Below are positions 44,872 to 53,428 of a DNA stretch of 64,000 bases, piece by piece. The stretch's first letter is position 1; each line of letters starts with the position of its first letter. Under the pieces are notes generated by a model. The model searched no databases. It was given only the letters and a program-made list of their open reading frames with translations, and had not been told where the DNA came from. The DNA is taken from positions 1 through 64,000 of the forward strand of contig CAIYTE010000028.1 of assembly GCA_903929045.1 (NCBI GenBank), written 5' to 3'. Origin of the DNA: an uncultured Hyphomicrobiales bacterium. Its GTDB lineage: Bacteria; Pseudomonadota; Alphaproteobacteria; Rhizobiales; Xanthobacteraceae. A program made the position numbers and the translations under genes.

Positions 44872-45756
44872 ATGCTCTGGGTCGTCTTTACGTTGATCGC
44901 CGCCGCGGCGCAGACCGCGCGCAATGCCATGCAGCGCGAATTGACGACGAGCCTCGGCACCGTCGGCGCGACGCATGTGCGGTTTCTGTTCGGCTTTCCC
45001 TTCGCGATCGTGTTTCTGATCGGCGTCATGTTTGTGACCGGCTACGGCTGGCCGCCGATTCCGGCCGTGTTCTGGCCCTGGGTGGTGCTCGGCGCGGCGG
45101 CGCAGATCGCGGCGACGGCGACCATGCTGTCGGTGATGGGCGAGCGTTCCTTCGTCGTCTCCTATGCCTACATCAAGACCGAGCCGGTGCAACTCGCGCT
45201 GTTCGGCTTCATTTTTCTCGGCGACCACGTCACGCTGCTGACCGGCATCGCGATCGTCATCGCCACCGCCGGCGTCATCCTGATTTCGTTGAAGCCGGGA
45301 ATGGCCAGCGCCAGCACGACACGATCGACGGTGATCGGCCTCGTCAGCGGCGCGATGTTCGCCGTCTCGACCATCGGCTATCGCGGCGCCGTGCTGTCGC
45401 TCGGCCACCCGAATTTTGTGTTGGCGGCGACGTTCACCCTGGCTGCCGGTCTGCTGATGCAGGCCGGGCTGTTGACGCTGTACCTGATGTGGCGCGACCC
45501 GCAGGTGCTGCGCAATATCATGCGCATGTGGCGGCCGTCGATGCTGGCCGGTTTCATGGGTGCCTTTGCCTCGGAGTTCTGGTTTCTGGCTTTCGCCATC
45601 GCCACGGCGGCCAGCGTTCGCACGCTGGCGCTGGTCGAAGTGCTGTTTGCACAAGGGATCACGCACTTCATGTTCAAGCAGCCGACGTCGGCGCGCGAAG
45701 GGACCGGCATCGCCCTGGTGGTGATCGGCGTCGCCGTGCTGGTGTGGGCGTACTGA
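44872..45756 (+). CDS. EamA/DMT-family membrane transporter
   Basis: 294 residues from the ATG at 44872 (preceded by ACAGG); the frame extends upstream only as an overlap of ubiG. About ten membrane helices in two repeats, with VFTLIAAAAQTARNAMQREL at the start and VRTLALVEVLFAQGITHFMF near the end. An exporter of small metabolites is expected; substrate unknown. It follows ubiG by 14 bases and is probably co-transcribed with it. Confidence 0.9.
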   Translation: MLWVVFTLIAAAAQTARNAMQRELTTSLGTVGATHVRFLFGFPFAIVFLIGVMFVTGYGWPPIPAVFWPWVVLGAAAQIAATATMLSVMGERSFVVSYAYIKTEPVQLALFGFIFLGDHVTLLTGIAIVIATAGVILISLKPGMASASTTRSTVIGLVSGAMFAVSTIGYRGAVLSLGHPNFVLAATFTLAAGLLMQAGLLTLYLMWRDPQVLRNIMRMWRPSMLAGFMGAFASEFWFLAFAIATAASVRTLALVEVLFAQGITHFMFKQPTSAREGTGIALVVIGVAVLVWAY

Positions 45757-45915
45757 CGCGTCGATTGTGACAGCGCGGGCGTGTTTTCCGGAAACCAAAA
45801 ATACACGCTGTGGGTGAATGTCATATTCGCACCCGCGGGCCTTTAACCAGCTTCACAACTGCTGGTGACACTGTGATCCCGGCCGGATTGGGGCCGGGGA
45901 TTACAGGGGAACGCC

Positions 45916-46050
45916 ATGCTGACAGTCGAACACCTTGCCGCCGAAGCGCTGCGCCGGGAACGGATGCGCGCTTACAGAGGCGACCGCAGCGAAGGCGGCC
46001 TGCATTGGTTTCTGGAGATTTTCGGCTTCCACGCGCCGAAGCGGTCTTAA
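45916..46050 (+). CDS. possible 44-residue protein
   Basis: Short frame beginning MLTVEHLAAEALRRERMRAY and ending FGFHAPKRS. AGGGGA lies five bases upstream of the ATG, a good ribosome site, and codon use is GC3-rich like its neighbours. No family recognised. It is convergent with the DUF1178 gene, seven bases between stops. The size makes this uncertain. Confidence 0.45.
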   Translation: MLTVEHLAAEALRRERMRAYRGDRSEGGLHWFLEIFGFHAPKRS

Positions 46051-46057
46051 AGACCGG

Positions 46058-46528
46058 TCAATTCCGCTCGTCCGGTAGCGCCGGAATCGGGCTGAATTCG
46101 ATGCCCTCATCGAGCATCTCCTTGGCGTCTTTCGGCGTCGCTTCGCCGTAGATCGAGCGATGCTCGATCTCGCCGTAATGCATCTTGCGCGCTTCTTCGG
46201 GAAATTTCTTGCCGACATTGTCGGAATTCTTGGTCAGGTGCTCGCGCAGCTCCTTGAGCTTGGTGCGGAATTCCTGCTCCTGCGGCGAGATCATCGCGAC
46301 CGGCGCGCTTTCTGGCGTATGCTCTGCGGCGACAGGCGCCTCAGCGGTTTTGGCGCGCTTCTTCGAGGTGGAGACGCGCGGCGCCATGATGGTCTTGTCG
46401 ACCTTCGCCGAGCCGCATACCGGGCAGGACACGAGCTTGCGCTTGGCCTGCTTGTCGTAGGCGCTTGAGTCGGCGAACCAGCTTTCGAACTGATGGCCTT
46501 TGTCGCAGGCCAAAGTGTAACGGATCAT
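46058..46528 (-). CDS. DUF1178 protein with zinc-ribbon start
   Basis: 156 residues from the ATG at 46528, which overlaps the nitrilase stop by four bases. The start MIRYTLACDKGHQFESWFAD and the pair SCPVCGSAKVDKTIMAPRVS make a zinc-ribbon-like head (C8, then CPVC). The C-terminal half has the DUF1178 segment FPEEARKMHYGEIEHRSIYG. Function unknown. It is the last gene of the comF/grxC/nitrilase run, coupled to the nitrilase. Confidence 0.9.
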   Translation of the reverse strand: MIRYTLACDKGHQFESWFADSSAYDKQAKRKLVSCPVCGSAKVDKTIMAPRVSTSKKRAKTAEAPVAAEHTPESAPVAMISPQEQEFRTKLKELREHLTKNSDNVGKKFPEEARKMHYGEIEHRSIYGEATPKDAKEMLDEGIEFSPIPALPDERN

Positions 46529-47400
46529 TCGCGGACCAGATGCAGGTGCGCGGCTTCCGCCAGCGGCTCGGCAATCTCGAAGCGGCGGCCATGTTGCAGC
46601 GACGGCACCTTGCTGCGCGCCTTGGTCACCTGCGCCGGATCGATCTCCGCCATGATGAAGCCCGGTTCGATGCCGCCTTCCGCCAGGATACGGCCCCACG
46701 GATCGACAATGATGGAATGGCCGTAGGTCTCACGCTGGCTTTCGTGTTTGCCGCCTTGGGCGGAGGCCAACACGAAGCTGCCGTTCTCGATGGCGCGGGC
46801 GCGCATCAGGACGTGCCAATGCGCTTCGCCGGTCGGCTTCGTGAAGGACGACGGAATGGCCAGCATGGTGGCGCCGGCTTCCGCAAGCGCGCGGAAAAGC
46901 GCGGGGAAGCGCAGATCGTAACAGACGGTGAGGCCGAGAACGCCCCACGGCAACGTGCTGATGACGGCATGGTCGCCCGGCTTGTAATTGCGCGACTCGC
47001 GATAGCTCTCGCCATTGCCGAGATCGACGTCGAACATATGGATCTTGTCGTAGCGCGCGGCGATGTCGCCCTGCGGCGAGATCAGGAACGAGCGGTTGGC
47101 GGCCTTGTCGGGGAGAATCTTGATGGCCAGCGAGCCGACGTGAATGAAAATGCCGAGCTTGCGCGCCAGCTCGCGATAACCGGCGAGCGAGGTGTCGTGT
47201 TCCTCGTCCGTGATCGCCGCGAACAGCTGCTCGCGGTTGCCCGCCAGGATGTTGGTCATCTCCGGCGTCTGCACGTAATCGGCGCCGGCGGCTTTGGCCT
47301 CGCCGATCATGCGCGCTGCGTCGTCGAAATTGGCGGCGGGCGACAGGCCCGACCGCATCGTGATCATCGCGGCCTTGAAGGTCGCGGCCGGGCCGGTCAT
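46525..47400 (-). CDS. carbon-nitrogen hydrolase (nitrilase superfamily, Nit1/Nit2-like)
   Basis: 291 residues. The Glu-Lys-Cys triad is visible: glutamate in QTPEMTNIL, lysine in ARYDKIHMFDVDL, and Cys160 in LTVCYDLRFPALFRAL. The sequence is closest in style to the Nit1/Nit2 amidases that remove side-product amides, such as deaminated glutathione or alpha-ketoglutaramate. The adjacent glutaredoxin gene (four-base overlap) makes a link to glutathione attractive, but this is inference. Confidence 0.92.
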   Translation of the reverse strand: MTGPAATFKAAMITMRSGLSPAANFDDAARMIGEAKAAGADYVQTPEMTNILAGNREQLFAAITDEEHDTSLAGYRELARKLGIFIHVGSLAIKILPDKAANRSFLISPQGDIAARYDKIHMFDVDLGNGESYRESRNYKPGDHAVISTLPWGVLGLTVCYDLRFPALFRALAEAGATMLAIPSSFTKPTGEAHWHVLMRARAIENGSFVLASAQGGKHESQRETYGHSIIVDPWGRILAEGGIEPGFIMAEIDPAQVTKARSKVPSLQHGRRFEIAEPLAEAAHLHLVRE

Positions 47401-47678
47401 GCGGCAGGACCTTTCTGATCTTGTCCTTGAAGGAGCGGGTCAAGCTTTCCGGCGCGCTCCAGCGCGTGCAGGTCGTCGCTGCCGCCGACATGGGTCTCGC
47501 CGATGAAAATCTGCGGCACGGTCATGCGGCCATGGGCGCGCTCGATCATCTGCTGCCGCTTCTCGGCGTCGCCGCTGACGGAGATTTCCTTGAAGGCGAC
47601 GCCCTTGCGCGTCAGCAGCGCCTTGGCGGCAACGCAGTAGGGGCAAAAGCCGGTGGTATAGATTTCGACGGGCTGCAT
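47397..47678 (-). CDS. grxC: glutaredoxin 3
   Basis: 93 residues, dithiol class: redox site CPYC at 12-15 (IYTTGFCPYCVAAKALL), cis-proline in MTVPQIFIG and the GSH-binding THVGGSDDLHALE. It reduces disulfides using glutathione. It overlaps the nitrilase gene by four bases and starts 26 bases after comF. Confidence 0.96.
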   Translation of the reverse strand: MQPVEIYTTGFCPYCVAAKALLTRKGVAFKEISVSGDAEKRQQMIERAHGRMTVPQIFIGETHVGGSDDLHALERAGKLDPLLQGQDQKGPAA

Positions 47679-47704
47679 GAGGAGATCCGCTGGTTCAAGC
47701 CACT

Positions 47705-48508
47705 TTATATGGTGCTGCGCAGGGGCGCGACAACCCGGGCGAATACCAGCACGTCGACATGGGCGGCGCCGGCCCGCAGCAGCGCCCGGGCGCAGGTGTC
47801 GACCGTCGCGCCGGAGGTCAGCACGTCATCGACCAGAATCAGCCGCTTGCCGGTGATTTTGGCCTTGGCCTCGGGTGGAACCCGGAACGCGCCCTGCACA
47901 TTGTCGGCGCGCTCGGGCTTCGACAGCCCGACCTGCTGCGGCGTCGCCCGCACGCGCTTGATGTCGCCATGCAGGACCGGCACGCCCGATACGCCCGAAA
48001 TCGCGCCGCACAGCGCCGCCGCCTGATTGAAGCGCCGCGCCCACAGTCTGCGCCAGTGCAGCGGCACGGGCACCAGCGCGTCGGCGTCCTGCGTCAGTTC
48101 GCGCCCCGCGCGCGCCATCCAGCCGCCCATCATCGGCGCCAGATCGAGCCGGTCGCTGAACTTGAAGGCGATGACCAGCGCGCGGGCGATCTCGTCATAG
48201 CGCACGGCGGCGCGGGCGCGGTCATAGGCCGGTGGCGCGGCGATGGCTTCCATCGACAACAGACCGGGCCCCGGGTCGTAGGTGAAGGGAATACCGAGCC
48301 GGGCGCAGTACGGCTTCTCGATGAAGGACAACTTCGACCAGCAATCGGCGCACAGACCGACGCCATCGCCGAGCGGCTCGCGGCAGGACGGGCACAACGG
48401 CGGCAAGGCGACATCGAGCGCCAGCCGCAAGACACTCCGCAATCCACCGCGCCATCGCAGGCGGCGGCGCGGTGTTTCGATCTCGCTTGCCCCCACAAGC
48501 TCGTTCAT
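47705..48508 (-). CDS. comF: ComF-family phosphoribosyltransferase-like protein
   Basis: 267 residues. A four-cysteine zinc finger (CPSCREPLGDGVGLCADC) is followed by the PRTase domain with the PRPP loop LILVDDVLTSGATVDTCARA. The segment DALVPVPLHWRRLWARRFNQ is typical of ComF. In competent bacteria ComF helps DNA uptake; in alphaproteobacteria the role is unsettled. Its start is only 17 bases from the divergent methyltransferase start, so the two promoters must overlap opposite coding sequence. Confidence 0.93.
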   Translation of the reverse strand: MNELVGASEIETPRRRLRWRGGLRSVLRLALDVALPPLCPSCREPLGDGVGLCADCWSKLSFIEKPYCARLGIPFTYDPGPGLLSMEAIAAPPAYDRARAAVRYDEIARALVIAFKFSDRLDLAPMMGGWMARAGRELTQDADALVPVPLHWRRLWARRFNQAAALCGAISGVSGVPVLHGDIKRVRATPQQVGLSKPERADNVQGAFRVPPEAKAKITGKRLILVDDVLTSGATVDTCARALLRAGAAHVDVLVFARVVAPLRSTI

Positions 48509-48525
48509 GCTGCAAAGGCTACCAG

Positions 48526-49392
48526 ATGAATTCGAACCCGGCCATCTTCGACCGCACGCTCATGCGCCTTCGTCAGGCGCGCGCGCTCGCTTATGGCCCA
48601 GAGACATTTCTGATTGACCGCGTTGCGGCCGATCTCGGTGACCGTCTCGAGGCCGTGCTGCGCACCTTCGAGCGCGCGGCGGATATCGGCACGCCGACAG
48701 ACGCGGTGCGGCGCGCGCTGACGGTCAGCGGCAAGGTCATAAATATCACCGGCGGCGCCGACGTCATCGGCGATGATGAAGTGCTGCCCTTCGCTGAAGG
48801 CTCGCTCGATCTCGCGGTGTCGGCGCTGGCGCTGCAATTCGTCAACGACCTGCCGGGCACGCTCATTCAGATTCGGCGCGCGCTCAAGCCGGACGGCTTA
48901 TTGCTCGCGGCCATGCTCGGCGGCGATACGCTGACCGAGTTGCGCGAAGCCTTTGCCGAAGCCGAAAGTGAAATCGACGGCGGCGTGTCGCCGCGGGTCG
49001 CGCCCTTTGCCGATGTGCGCGCGATCGGCGGACTGCTGCAGCGTGCCGGTTTTGCGCTGCCGGTGGTGGACACCGATCGCCTGACGGTGCGCTACGACAA
49101 CGTCTTCGCCTTGATGCGCGACCTGCGCCGCATGGGCGCGACGAATATCCTGCTCGAACGCCGCCGCACGCCGCTGAAGCGCGCGACATTGCTGCGCATG
49201 GCGGAAATCTACACCAAGCGGTTTGCCGATCCCGATGGGCGGCTGCGCGCGACCTTCGAGGTTGTCTGGCTGTCGGGCTGGACGCCGCACGAAAGCCAGC
49301 AGAAGCCGCTCAAGCCCGGCAGCGCCACGCAGCGCCTGGCCGACGCGCTCGGCGCCAAGGAAATCTCGACCGGCGAGAAACCCGACGCGTGA
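48526..49392 (+). CDS. SAM-dependent methyltransferase-fold protein, NDUFAF5-like
   Basis: 288 residues from the ATG at 48526 with AAAGG ahead. The pattern IFDRTLMRLRQARALAYGPE, AVSALALQFVNDLPGTLIQI and TNILLERRRTPLKRATLLRM is that of the alphaproteobacterial relatives of human NDUFAF5, a complex I assembly factor that hydroxylates an arginine of NDUFS7. The bacterial proteins are often annotated as BioC-like methyltransferases. Role in complex I is inferred. It is divergent from comF. Confidence 0.87.
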   Translation: MNSNPAIFDRTLMRLRQARALAYGPETFLIDRVAADLGDRLEAVLRTFERAADIGTPTDAVRRALTVSGKVINITGGADVIGDDEVLPFAEGSLDLAVSALALQFVNDLPGTLIQIRRALKPDGLLLAAMLGGDTLTELREAFAEAESEIDGGVSPRVAPFADVRAIGGLLQRAGFALPVVDTDRLTVRYDNVFALMRDLRRMGATNILLERRRTPLKRATLLRMAEIYTKRFADPDGRLRATFEVVWLSGWTPHESQQKPLKPGSATQRLADALGAKEISTGEKPDA

Positions 49393-49395
49393 CGG

Positions 49396-49899
49396 TCAGG
49401 CCGGCGCGTGCGGCGCGCCGTCGATGACCGCTTTCAGATCCTGCTTGAGCCCGATCATCATCAGCACTTCGGCCATGATGAACATGGGTCCGATGAAGGG
49501 CTGAAACAGATTGTCGGCCAACGCCGGTCGGCGGCCTTCCCAGACATGGCCGACGAGCTGGAAGGCCCAACCGCCGACAAAGAAGATCGCGAACACGATC
49601 CACGCCGTTGCGTTGCCGTGGCCCGCGACCCATTCCGCGATCAGCAGCATCGGCACGATCATCACCAGCATTGCCAGACCGACGACGCGGTCGAGCGCGA
49701 CCCAGCCGAGCACCGCCAGGATGGCGACCATCAGCGCAATCGAAACGCCGTCGATCCTCACCAGCGCCAGCGGCACCAGGATCGAAAACACGATCGCCGG
49801 AATGCCGATGAAGTGCGTGGCGCGGTTGCGGTGATCGCGATGATAGCTGGCATAGACCGCCAACTGACGCGTGAAGACACTGTCCAAAGAGCCGCTCAT
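49396..49899 (-). CDS. DUF962/Mpo1-like membrane protein
   Basis: 167 residues with about four membrane helices. It has the DUF962 start VYASYHRDHRNRATHFIGIP (His-x2-H type metal residues), then IVFAIFFVGGWAFQLVGHVW and an end with GPMFIMAEVLMMIGLKQDLK. The yeast homologue Mpo1 is an iron-dependent dioxygenase of 2-hydroxy fatty acids; a similar lipid oxidation is possible here. It is convergent with the NDUFAF5-like gene, three bases apart. Confidence 0.9.
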   Translation of the reverse strand: MSGSLDSVFTRQLAVYASYHRDHRNRATHFIGIPAIVFSILVPLALVRIDGVSIALMVAILAVLGWVALDRVVGLAMLVMIVPMLLIAEWVAGHGNATAWIVFAIFFVGGWAFQLVGHVWEGRRPALADNLFQPFIGPMFIMAEVLMMIGLKQDLKAVIDGAPHAPA

Positions 49900-49983
49900 C
49901 GACGTCCTCCCCGGTTGCGGCCTCTGCGGGCCGTCGCGGCGAGTATAGGTCAGTGGCGGAGCAGGGACAGTCCGAAACGGCGT

Positions 49984-50148
49984 CTACCGCAGTGCGGTCG
50001 AGACCGTCGTCCACATCGTTTTGACGTTGGTGCCGAGCGTGTTGACGGTCGCCAGGATGGCAATGCCGATGCCCGAGGCCATCAGCGCATATTCAATCGC
50101 GGTTGCGCCGCTTTCGTTCTGGATGAAGTTCTTGATGGCAGCACGCAT
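49984..50148 (-). CDS. Flp-type IVb pilin
   Basis: 54 residues: MRAAIKNFIQNESG is the prepilin leader, then the mature start ATAIEYALMASGIGIAILAT. The Gly before the processing site and Glu at position 5 of the mature chain, followed by Tyr, are the Flp signature cleaved by prepilin peptidase. AGGAAG lies eight bases upstream of the ATG. Flp pilins form adhesive bundles exported by Tad machinery. No tad or cpa gene is in the window, so the gene is an orphan, 23 bases after mutT. Confidence 0.9.
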   Translation of the reverse strand: MRAAIKNFIQNESGATAIEYALMASGIGIAILATVNTLGTNVKTMWTTVSTALR

Positions 50149-50171
50149 GGAAGACTTCCTGTCTTTTCATT

Positions 50172-50573
50172 TTACAGCAACGCCATCAGGTGCGCGATCA
50201 AGGGCACATCGGCGGGCGGCATCTCGAAGTCACGCAAGCGGTTGGGTTTCACCCAAGCCAGTTGCTGACCTTCTGTCGCGGTAACCGTCCCTTCCCAACG
50301 CCGGCAGATATATAACGGCATCAGCAAGTGGAATTCGGGATAGCTGTGACTGGCAAACGTCAGGGGCGCCAGACACGGTTCGCGGACGGTTATCGCTAGT
50401 TCTTCGTTTAGTTCTCGGATCAGCGTTTCTTCGGGGCGCTCGCCTGCCTCGACTTTCCCGCCAGGAAACTCCCACAGCCCTGCCATCGATTTACCGGGAG
50501 GGCGTTGTGCAAGCAGCACGCGGCCATCGGCGTCGATCAGAGCGCAGGCGGCGACAAGTAGAATTTTGCTCAC
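50172..50573 (-). CDS. mutT: MutT-type Nudix hydrolase (8-oxo-dGTP diphosphatase)
   Basis: 133 residues from a GTG at 50573 with GAGGGG just upstream. The complete Nudix box is present in GGKVEAGERPEETLIRELNE followed by EL. MutT removes oxidised dGTP from the nucleotide pool to prevent mutation. It lies between argJ and the Flp pilin on the same strand; argJ next to mutT is common in Rhizobiales. Confidence 0.93.
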   Translation of the reverse strand: MSKILLVAACALIDADGRVLLAQRPPGKSMAGLWEFPGGKVEAGERPEETLIRELNEELAITVREPCLAPLTFASHSYPEFHLLMPLYICRRWEGTVTATEGQQLAWVKPNRLRDFEMPPADVPLIAHLMALL

Positions 50574-50640
50574 GGCCCCTCGAGTTCCAAAGTGCCAGCC
50601 GCTGGTTAAGGCCGCCTGAACAGAGTCGGTAAAGTATTTC

Positions 50641-51876
50641 TTAGGATCGATAGTCGCCGTTAATCGCGATGTATTCCTTGGTCAAATCGCAGGTCAGCAC
50701 GCGGTCGCGGCCTTTGCCGAGGCCGAGCGCGACTTTCAGGAAAATTTCGGGCTTCTTCATCTCGGCGCTCACGGCCGCTTCATCATACCCGGGATCGCGC
50801 GCGCCCTTGTGCGCGACGCGGATGCCGGCAAACCAGATCGACAATTTGTCGCGGTCGGCCGGCTCACCGGCCTTGCCGACGGCCATGACAACGCGGCCCC
50901 AATTGGCGTCCTCGCCGGCAATCGCGGTCTTCACCAAAGGCGAGTTGGCGATCGACATGGCGATGCGCCGGGCCGAGGCTTTCGATACCGCGCCTTCGAC
51001 GACGATCTCGACCAGCTTGCGCGCGCCTTCGCCGTCGCGCGCCACTTGCTCGGAGAGATTGGCGAGCACGGCGAGCAGCGCTTTCTTGAACGCCTTGAGC
51101 TTCGGATCGGCGGCGCGCGAGATCTTCGGGCAGCCTTTGGCCTTGCCGGTCGCGTACATCATCAACGTGTCGGAGGTCGACGTATCGCCATCAATGGTCA
51201 CGGCGTTGAAGGTGTCGCCGACGCCGTCCTTGAGCAGCGCCTGCAACGCCGGCGCGGAGATCGCGGCGTCGGTGAAGACGAAGGACAGCATGGTCGCCAT
51301 GTCCGGCGCGATCATGCCGGCGCCTTTGGCGATGCCATTGATCGTCACTGTGGCCTTGCCGATTTTTGCGGTGGCGGTCGCGACCTTTGGGAAGGTGTCA
51401 GTGGTCATGATCGCCTGCGCGGCGGCGAAGAAATCGCCGGGCTTGGCGTTGGCGGCGAGGCCGTCCATCACCGGCGCGAATTTCGACGCGTCGAGCGGCT
51501 CGCCGATGACGCCGGTGGAGGCGAGGAAAATCTCCGACGTCTTGCAGCCGATGGTCTTGGAGGCGATGTCGGCGGTGAGCTTGGTGGCGGCGCGCCCGGT
51601 CTTGCCGGTGAAGGCATTGGCGTTGCCGGAATTGACCACCAGCGCGCGGGCTTTTCCTGATTTCAGATTGGCGCGGCACCACTCGACGGGTGCCGACGGG
51701 CACTTCGATTTGGTGAAAACGCCGGCCACCGTTGTGCCCGGCTCGAACAATGCCAGCAGCACGTCGGTGCGGTTCTTGTAGCGGATGCCGGCCTGTGCGG
51801 TGGCGAGGCGCACGCCGTCGATCTCGGGCATGTCCGGAACGGTAGTCGGGGCGAGGGGAGAAACGGTGGTGCTCAT
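50641..51876 (-). CDS. argJ: glutamate N-acetyltransferase/amino-acid N-acetyltransferase
   Basis: 411 residues. The precursor cleaves itself before Thr195 in [15 protein letters not shown], making that threonine the nucleophile. The N-terminal [20 protein letters not shown] and late [11 protein letters not shown] are typical. ArgJ recycles the acetyl group from N-acetylornithine to glutamate in arginine synthesis. A large inverted repeat (51892-52018) lies directly upstream. Confidence 0.96.
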   Translation of the reverse strand: MSTTVSPLAPTTVPDMPEIDGVRLATAQAGIRYKNRTDVLLALFEPGTTVAGVFTKSKCPSAPVEWCRANLKSGKARALVVNSGNANAFTGKTGRAATKLTADIASKTIGCKTSEIFLASTGVIGEPLDASKFAPVMDGLAANAKPGDFFAAAQAIMTTDTFPKVATATAKIGKATVTINGIAKGAGMIAPDMATMLSFVFTDAAISAPALQALLKDGVGDTFNAVTIDGDTSTSDTLMMYATGKAKGCPKISRAADPKLKAFKKALLAVLANLSEQVARDGEGARKLVEIVVEGAVSKASARRIAMSIANSPLVKTAIAGEDANWGRVVMAVGKAGEPADRDKLSIWFAGIRVAHKGARDPGYDEAAVSAEMKKPEIFLKVALGLGKGRDRVLTCDLTKEYIAINGDYRS

Positions 51877-51891
51877 GGCCTGGGTCTTTCG

Positions 51892-52018
51892 CCGTCATCC
51901 TGAGGTGCGCGCCATAGCGCGTCAAAGACGCGCGTCAACGCGCTTATCGCGCGCCTCGAAGGATGGCGGCCGCCCGTCGCCCTTCGAGGCTCGCTTCGCT
52001 CGCACCTCAGGGTGACGG
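51892..52018. repeat. 127-base inverted-repeat element upstream of argJ
   Basis: Outer arms CCGTCATCCTGAGGTGCG (51892-51909) and CGCACCTCAGGGTGACGG (52001-52018) pair with one mismatch. The interior is further palindromic (TCGAGGCTCGCTTCGCTCG; repeated CGCG runs). The left arm is repeated at 1527-1546. It is a common Rhizobiales-type intergenic repeat and would form a long hairpin in the argJ leader. Confidence 0.75.
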
Positions 52019-52059
52019 TGCGGAGCGCGCGCTGCTGACAGGCTTGCCTACCTAAGCAA

Positions 52060-52090
52060 AAAGCCCGGCACAAGATGTGTGCCGGGCTTT
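52060..52090 (-). terminator. terminator after ppiC
   Basis: AAAGCCCGGCACA (52060-52072) pairs perfectly with TGTGCCGGGCTTT (52078-52090) around a five-base loop, 30 bases after the ppiC stop on the minus strand. A thirteen-base stem ending in T-rich sequence fits an intrinsic terminator. Confidence 0.85.
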
Positions 52091-52119
52091 CATTTGCGAC
52101 AGTCGGATGACGGTGAGGT

Positions 52120-53037
52120 CTACTTCTTGGCGGGCGCCGGCGTCGCGGGGGCTGCCGGAGCGGCGGGCGCGGCCGGCGGCGTCGCCGGCTTGTCGAGGCG
52201 CTCGATCTTCGCGGCCTCGCGCAGCTTGGTGACCATTTCGGCCTGCGCCTTGCGGGTCACGAACTGTTCGATCTGCGGCTTCACTTCTTCGAACTTCGGC
52301 TGCGGCTTGACGCGGGTTTCTTCGGTCTTGATGACGTGCCAGCCGAATTGGGTCTTCACCGGGCCGGAAATCTTGCCCTTCTCGAGGCCGAAGGCGGTGT
52401 CGGAGAATTCCGGCACCATCTGCTCCTTGCTGAAGAAGCCGAGATCGCCGCCATTGGCCTTGCCCGACGGATCCTCGGTCGTCTCGTTGGCGACCTTGGC
52501 GAAGTCCTCGCCCTTGTTCAGGCGCACAATGATCGCCTTGATCTTGTCTTCGGCCTCCTTGCTGGCCTTTTCGTCGCCGGCGGCGGCGCGGATCAGGATG
52601 TGGCGGGCGTGGACTTCCTTCTCCTCGCCCATCTGCTTGACCGCGTCGTCATAGACCTTCTTCATCGCGTCGTCGGTCAGCGCTTCCTTGCCGGTCTGGG
52701 TCAGCAGCGATTCCATCAGCAGCTTGTTGCGGTTGAAGGCGAGCTTGCGCTTGAAGTCGGGCGTGTCGCCAAGCTTTTTGTCCTCGGCGGCCTTCGACAC
52801 CAGGATCATGTCGGCCATGAACTGGACCAGATAGTCCTGCTTCTGCTCCGGCGACATCGGCGGCAACTGGCCGGCTTCTTCCTCGGCGGCGTTGATGTCG
52901 CTCTGGCGGATCTCGGTGCCGTTCACCTTGGCGACCACCGGGTCCTTGTCCTGGGCGAAGGAGGGGGCGGCCGATGCCAGCAGCAAAAGCGCCAAAGTGG
53001 CGAAACCGGCGCGGCGGGCCTGGAGGGAAAGGGTCAT
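52120..53037 (-). CDS. periplasmic parvulin-type peptidyl-prolyl isomerase
   Basis: 305 residues from the ATG at 53037. The signal peptide LALLLLASAAPSFA-QD is clear; in-frame sequence upstream is not conserved. A SurA-like N-terminal chaperone region (VVAKVNGTEIRQSDINAAEE) is followed by a rotamase domain (VHARHILIRAAAGDEKASKE, GGDLGFFSKEQMVPEFSDTA, TQFGWHVIKTEETR). The tail is Ala/Pro-rich. It should help outer-membrane or periplasmic proteins fold. It is divergent from secA, which is fitting for secretion. Confidence 0.93.
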   Translation of the reverse strand: MTLSLQARRAGFATLALLLLASAAPSFAQDKDPVVAKVNGTEIRQSDINAAEEEAGQLPPMSPEQKQDYLVQFMADMILVSKAAEDKKLGDTPDFKRKLAFNRNKLLMESLLTQTGKEALTDDAMKKVYDDAVKQMGEEKEVHARHILIRAAAGDEKASKEAEDKIKAIIVRLNKGEDFAKVANETTEDPSGKANGGDLGFFSKEQMVPEFSDTAFGLEKGKISGPVKTQFGWHVIKTEETRVKPQPKFEEVKPQIEQFVTRKAQAEMVTKLREAAKIERLDKPATPPAAPAAPAAPATPAPAKK

Positions 53038-53165
53038 GTTCGGTCCTTGGCAATCGTTGGAAATATGGGTCCGCCTGTCGCGGCGAACAGCGGCGAACTT
53101 GTCACCCAACAACCATGGCTTTGCAATGGCGGCGGCATTGCCTTTTCTTAACGTCCGTGTGACCC

Positions 53166-53214
53166 GCGCATGATCCCGAAAAGTGGGCACCGGTTTTCGG
53201 TTAAGATCATGCGC
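53166..53214. repeat. 49-base palindromic repeat between ppiC and secA
   Basis: GCGCATGATC (53166-53175) pairs with GATCATGCGC (53205-53214), and inside that CCGAAAA (53176-53182) pairs with TTTTCGG (53194-53200). Only an eleven-base loop and a four-base bulge are unpaired. This 'GCATGATCCCGAAAAGTGG' element is a recurrent intergenic repeat in Bradyrhizobium-type genomes. Confidence 0.8.
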
Positions 53215-53255
53215 CAATTAAGGAAAGTCCTTGAAAGGCCGCGGCAAGCCGCCAA

Positions 53256-53284
53256 TTGACAATAAACCGACCCCCTCCTATCTC
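53256..53284 (+). promoter_or_regulatory. putative secA promoter
   Basis: TTGACA at 53256-53261 and TATCTC at 53279-53284 are separated by 17 bases, a good sigma-70-like spacing in the secA leader, about 145 bases before the secA ATG. It lies downstream of the 49-base palindrome. No experimental support. Confidence 0.4.
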
Positions 53285-53428
53285 TCGCCTGACCCGGCCT
53301 GTTGTGCCCTTGCGCGGCGCGACCCTGGCCTAAATTGCCTGAAAAGTGCTGTTTTCCGGAGCGCCGGAGGCAACTTCCGGCCGCGGCGGCGTGTTAAAAG
53401 CCCGCCGTCCCAATGAGGAGCTTCACCG

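Noticed and set aside
53231-53416. 61-codon frame in the secA leader
   Set aside because: Pro/Arg-rich translation without a ribosome site, in the promoter region.
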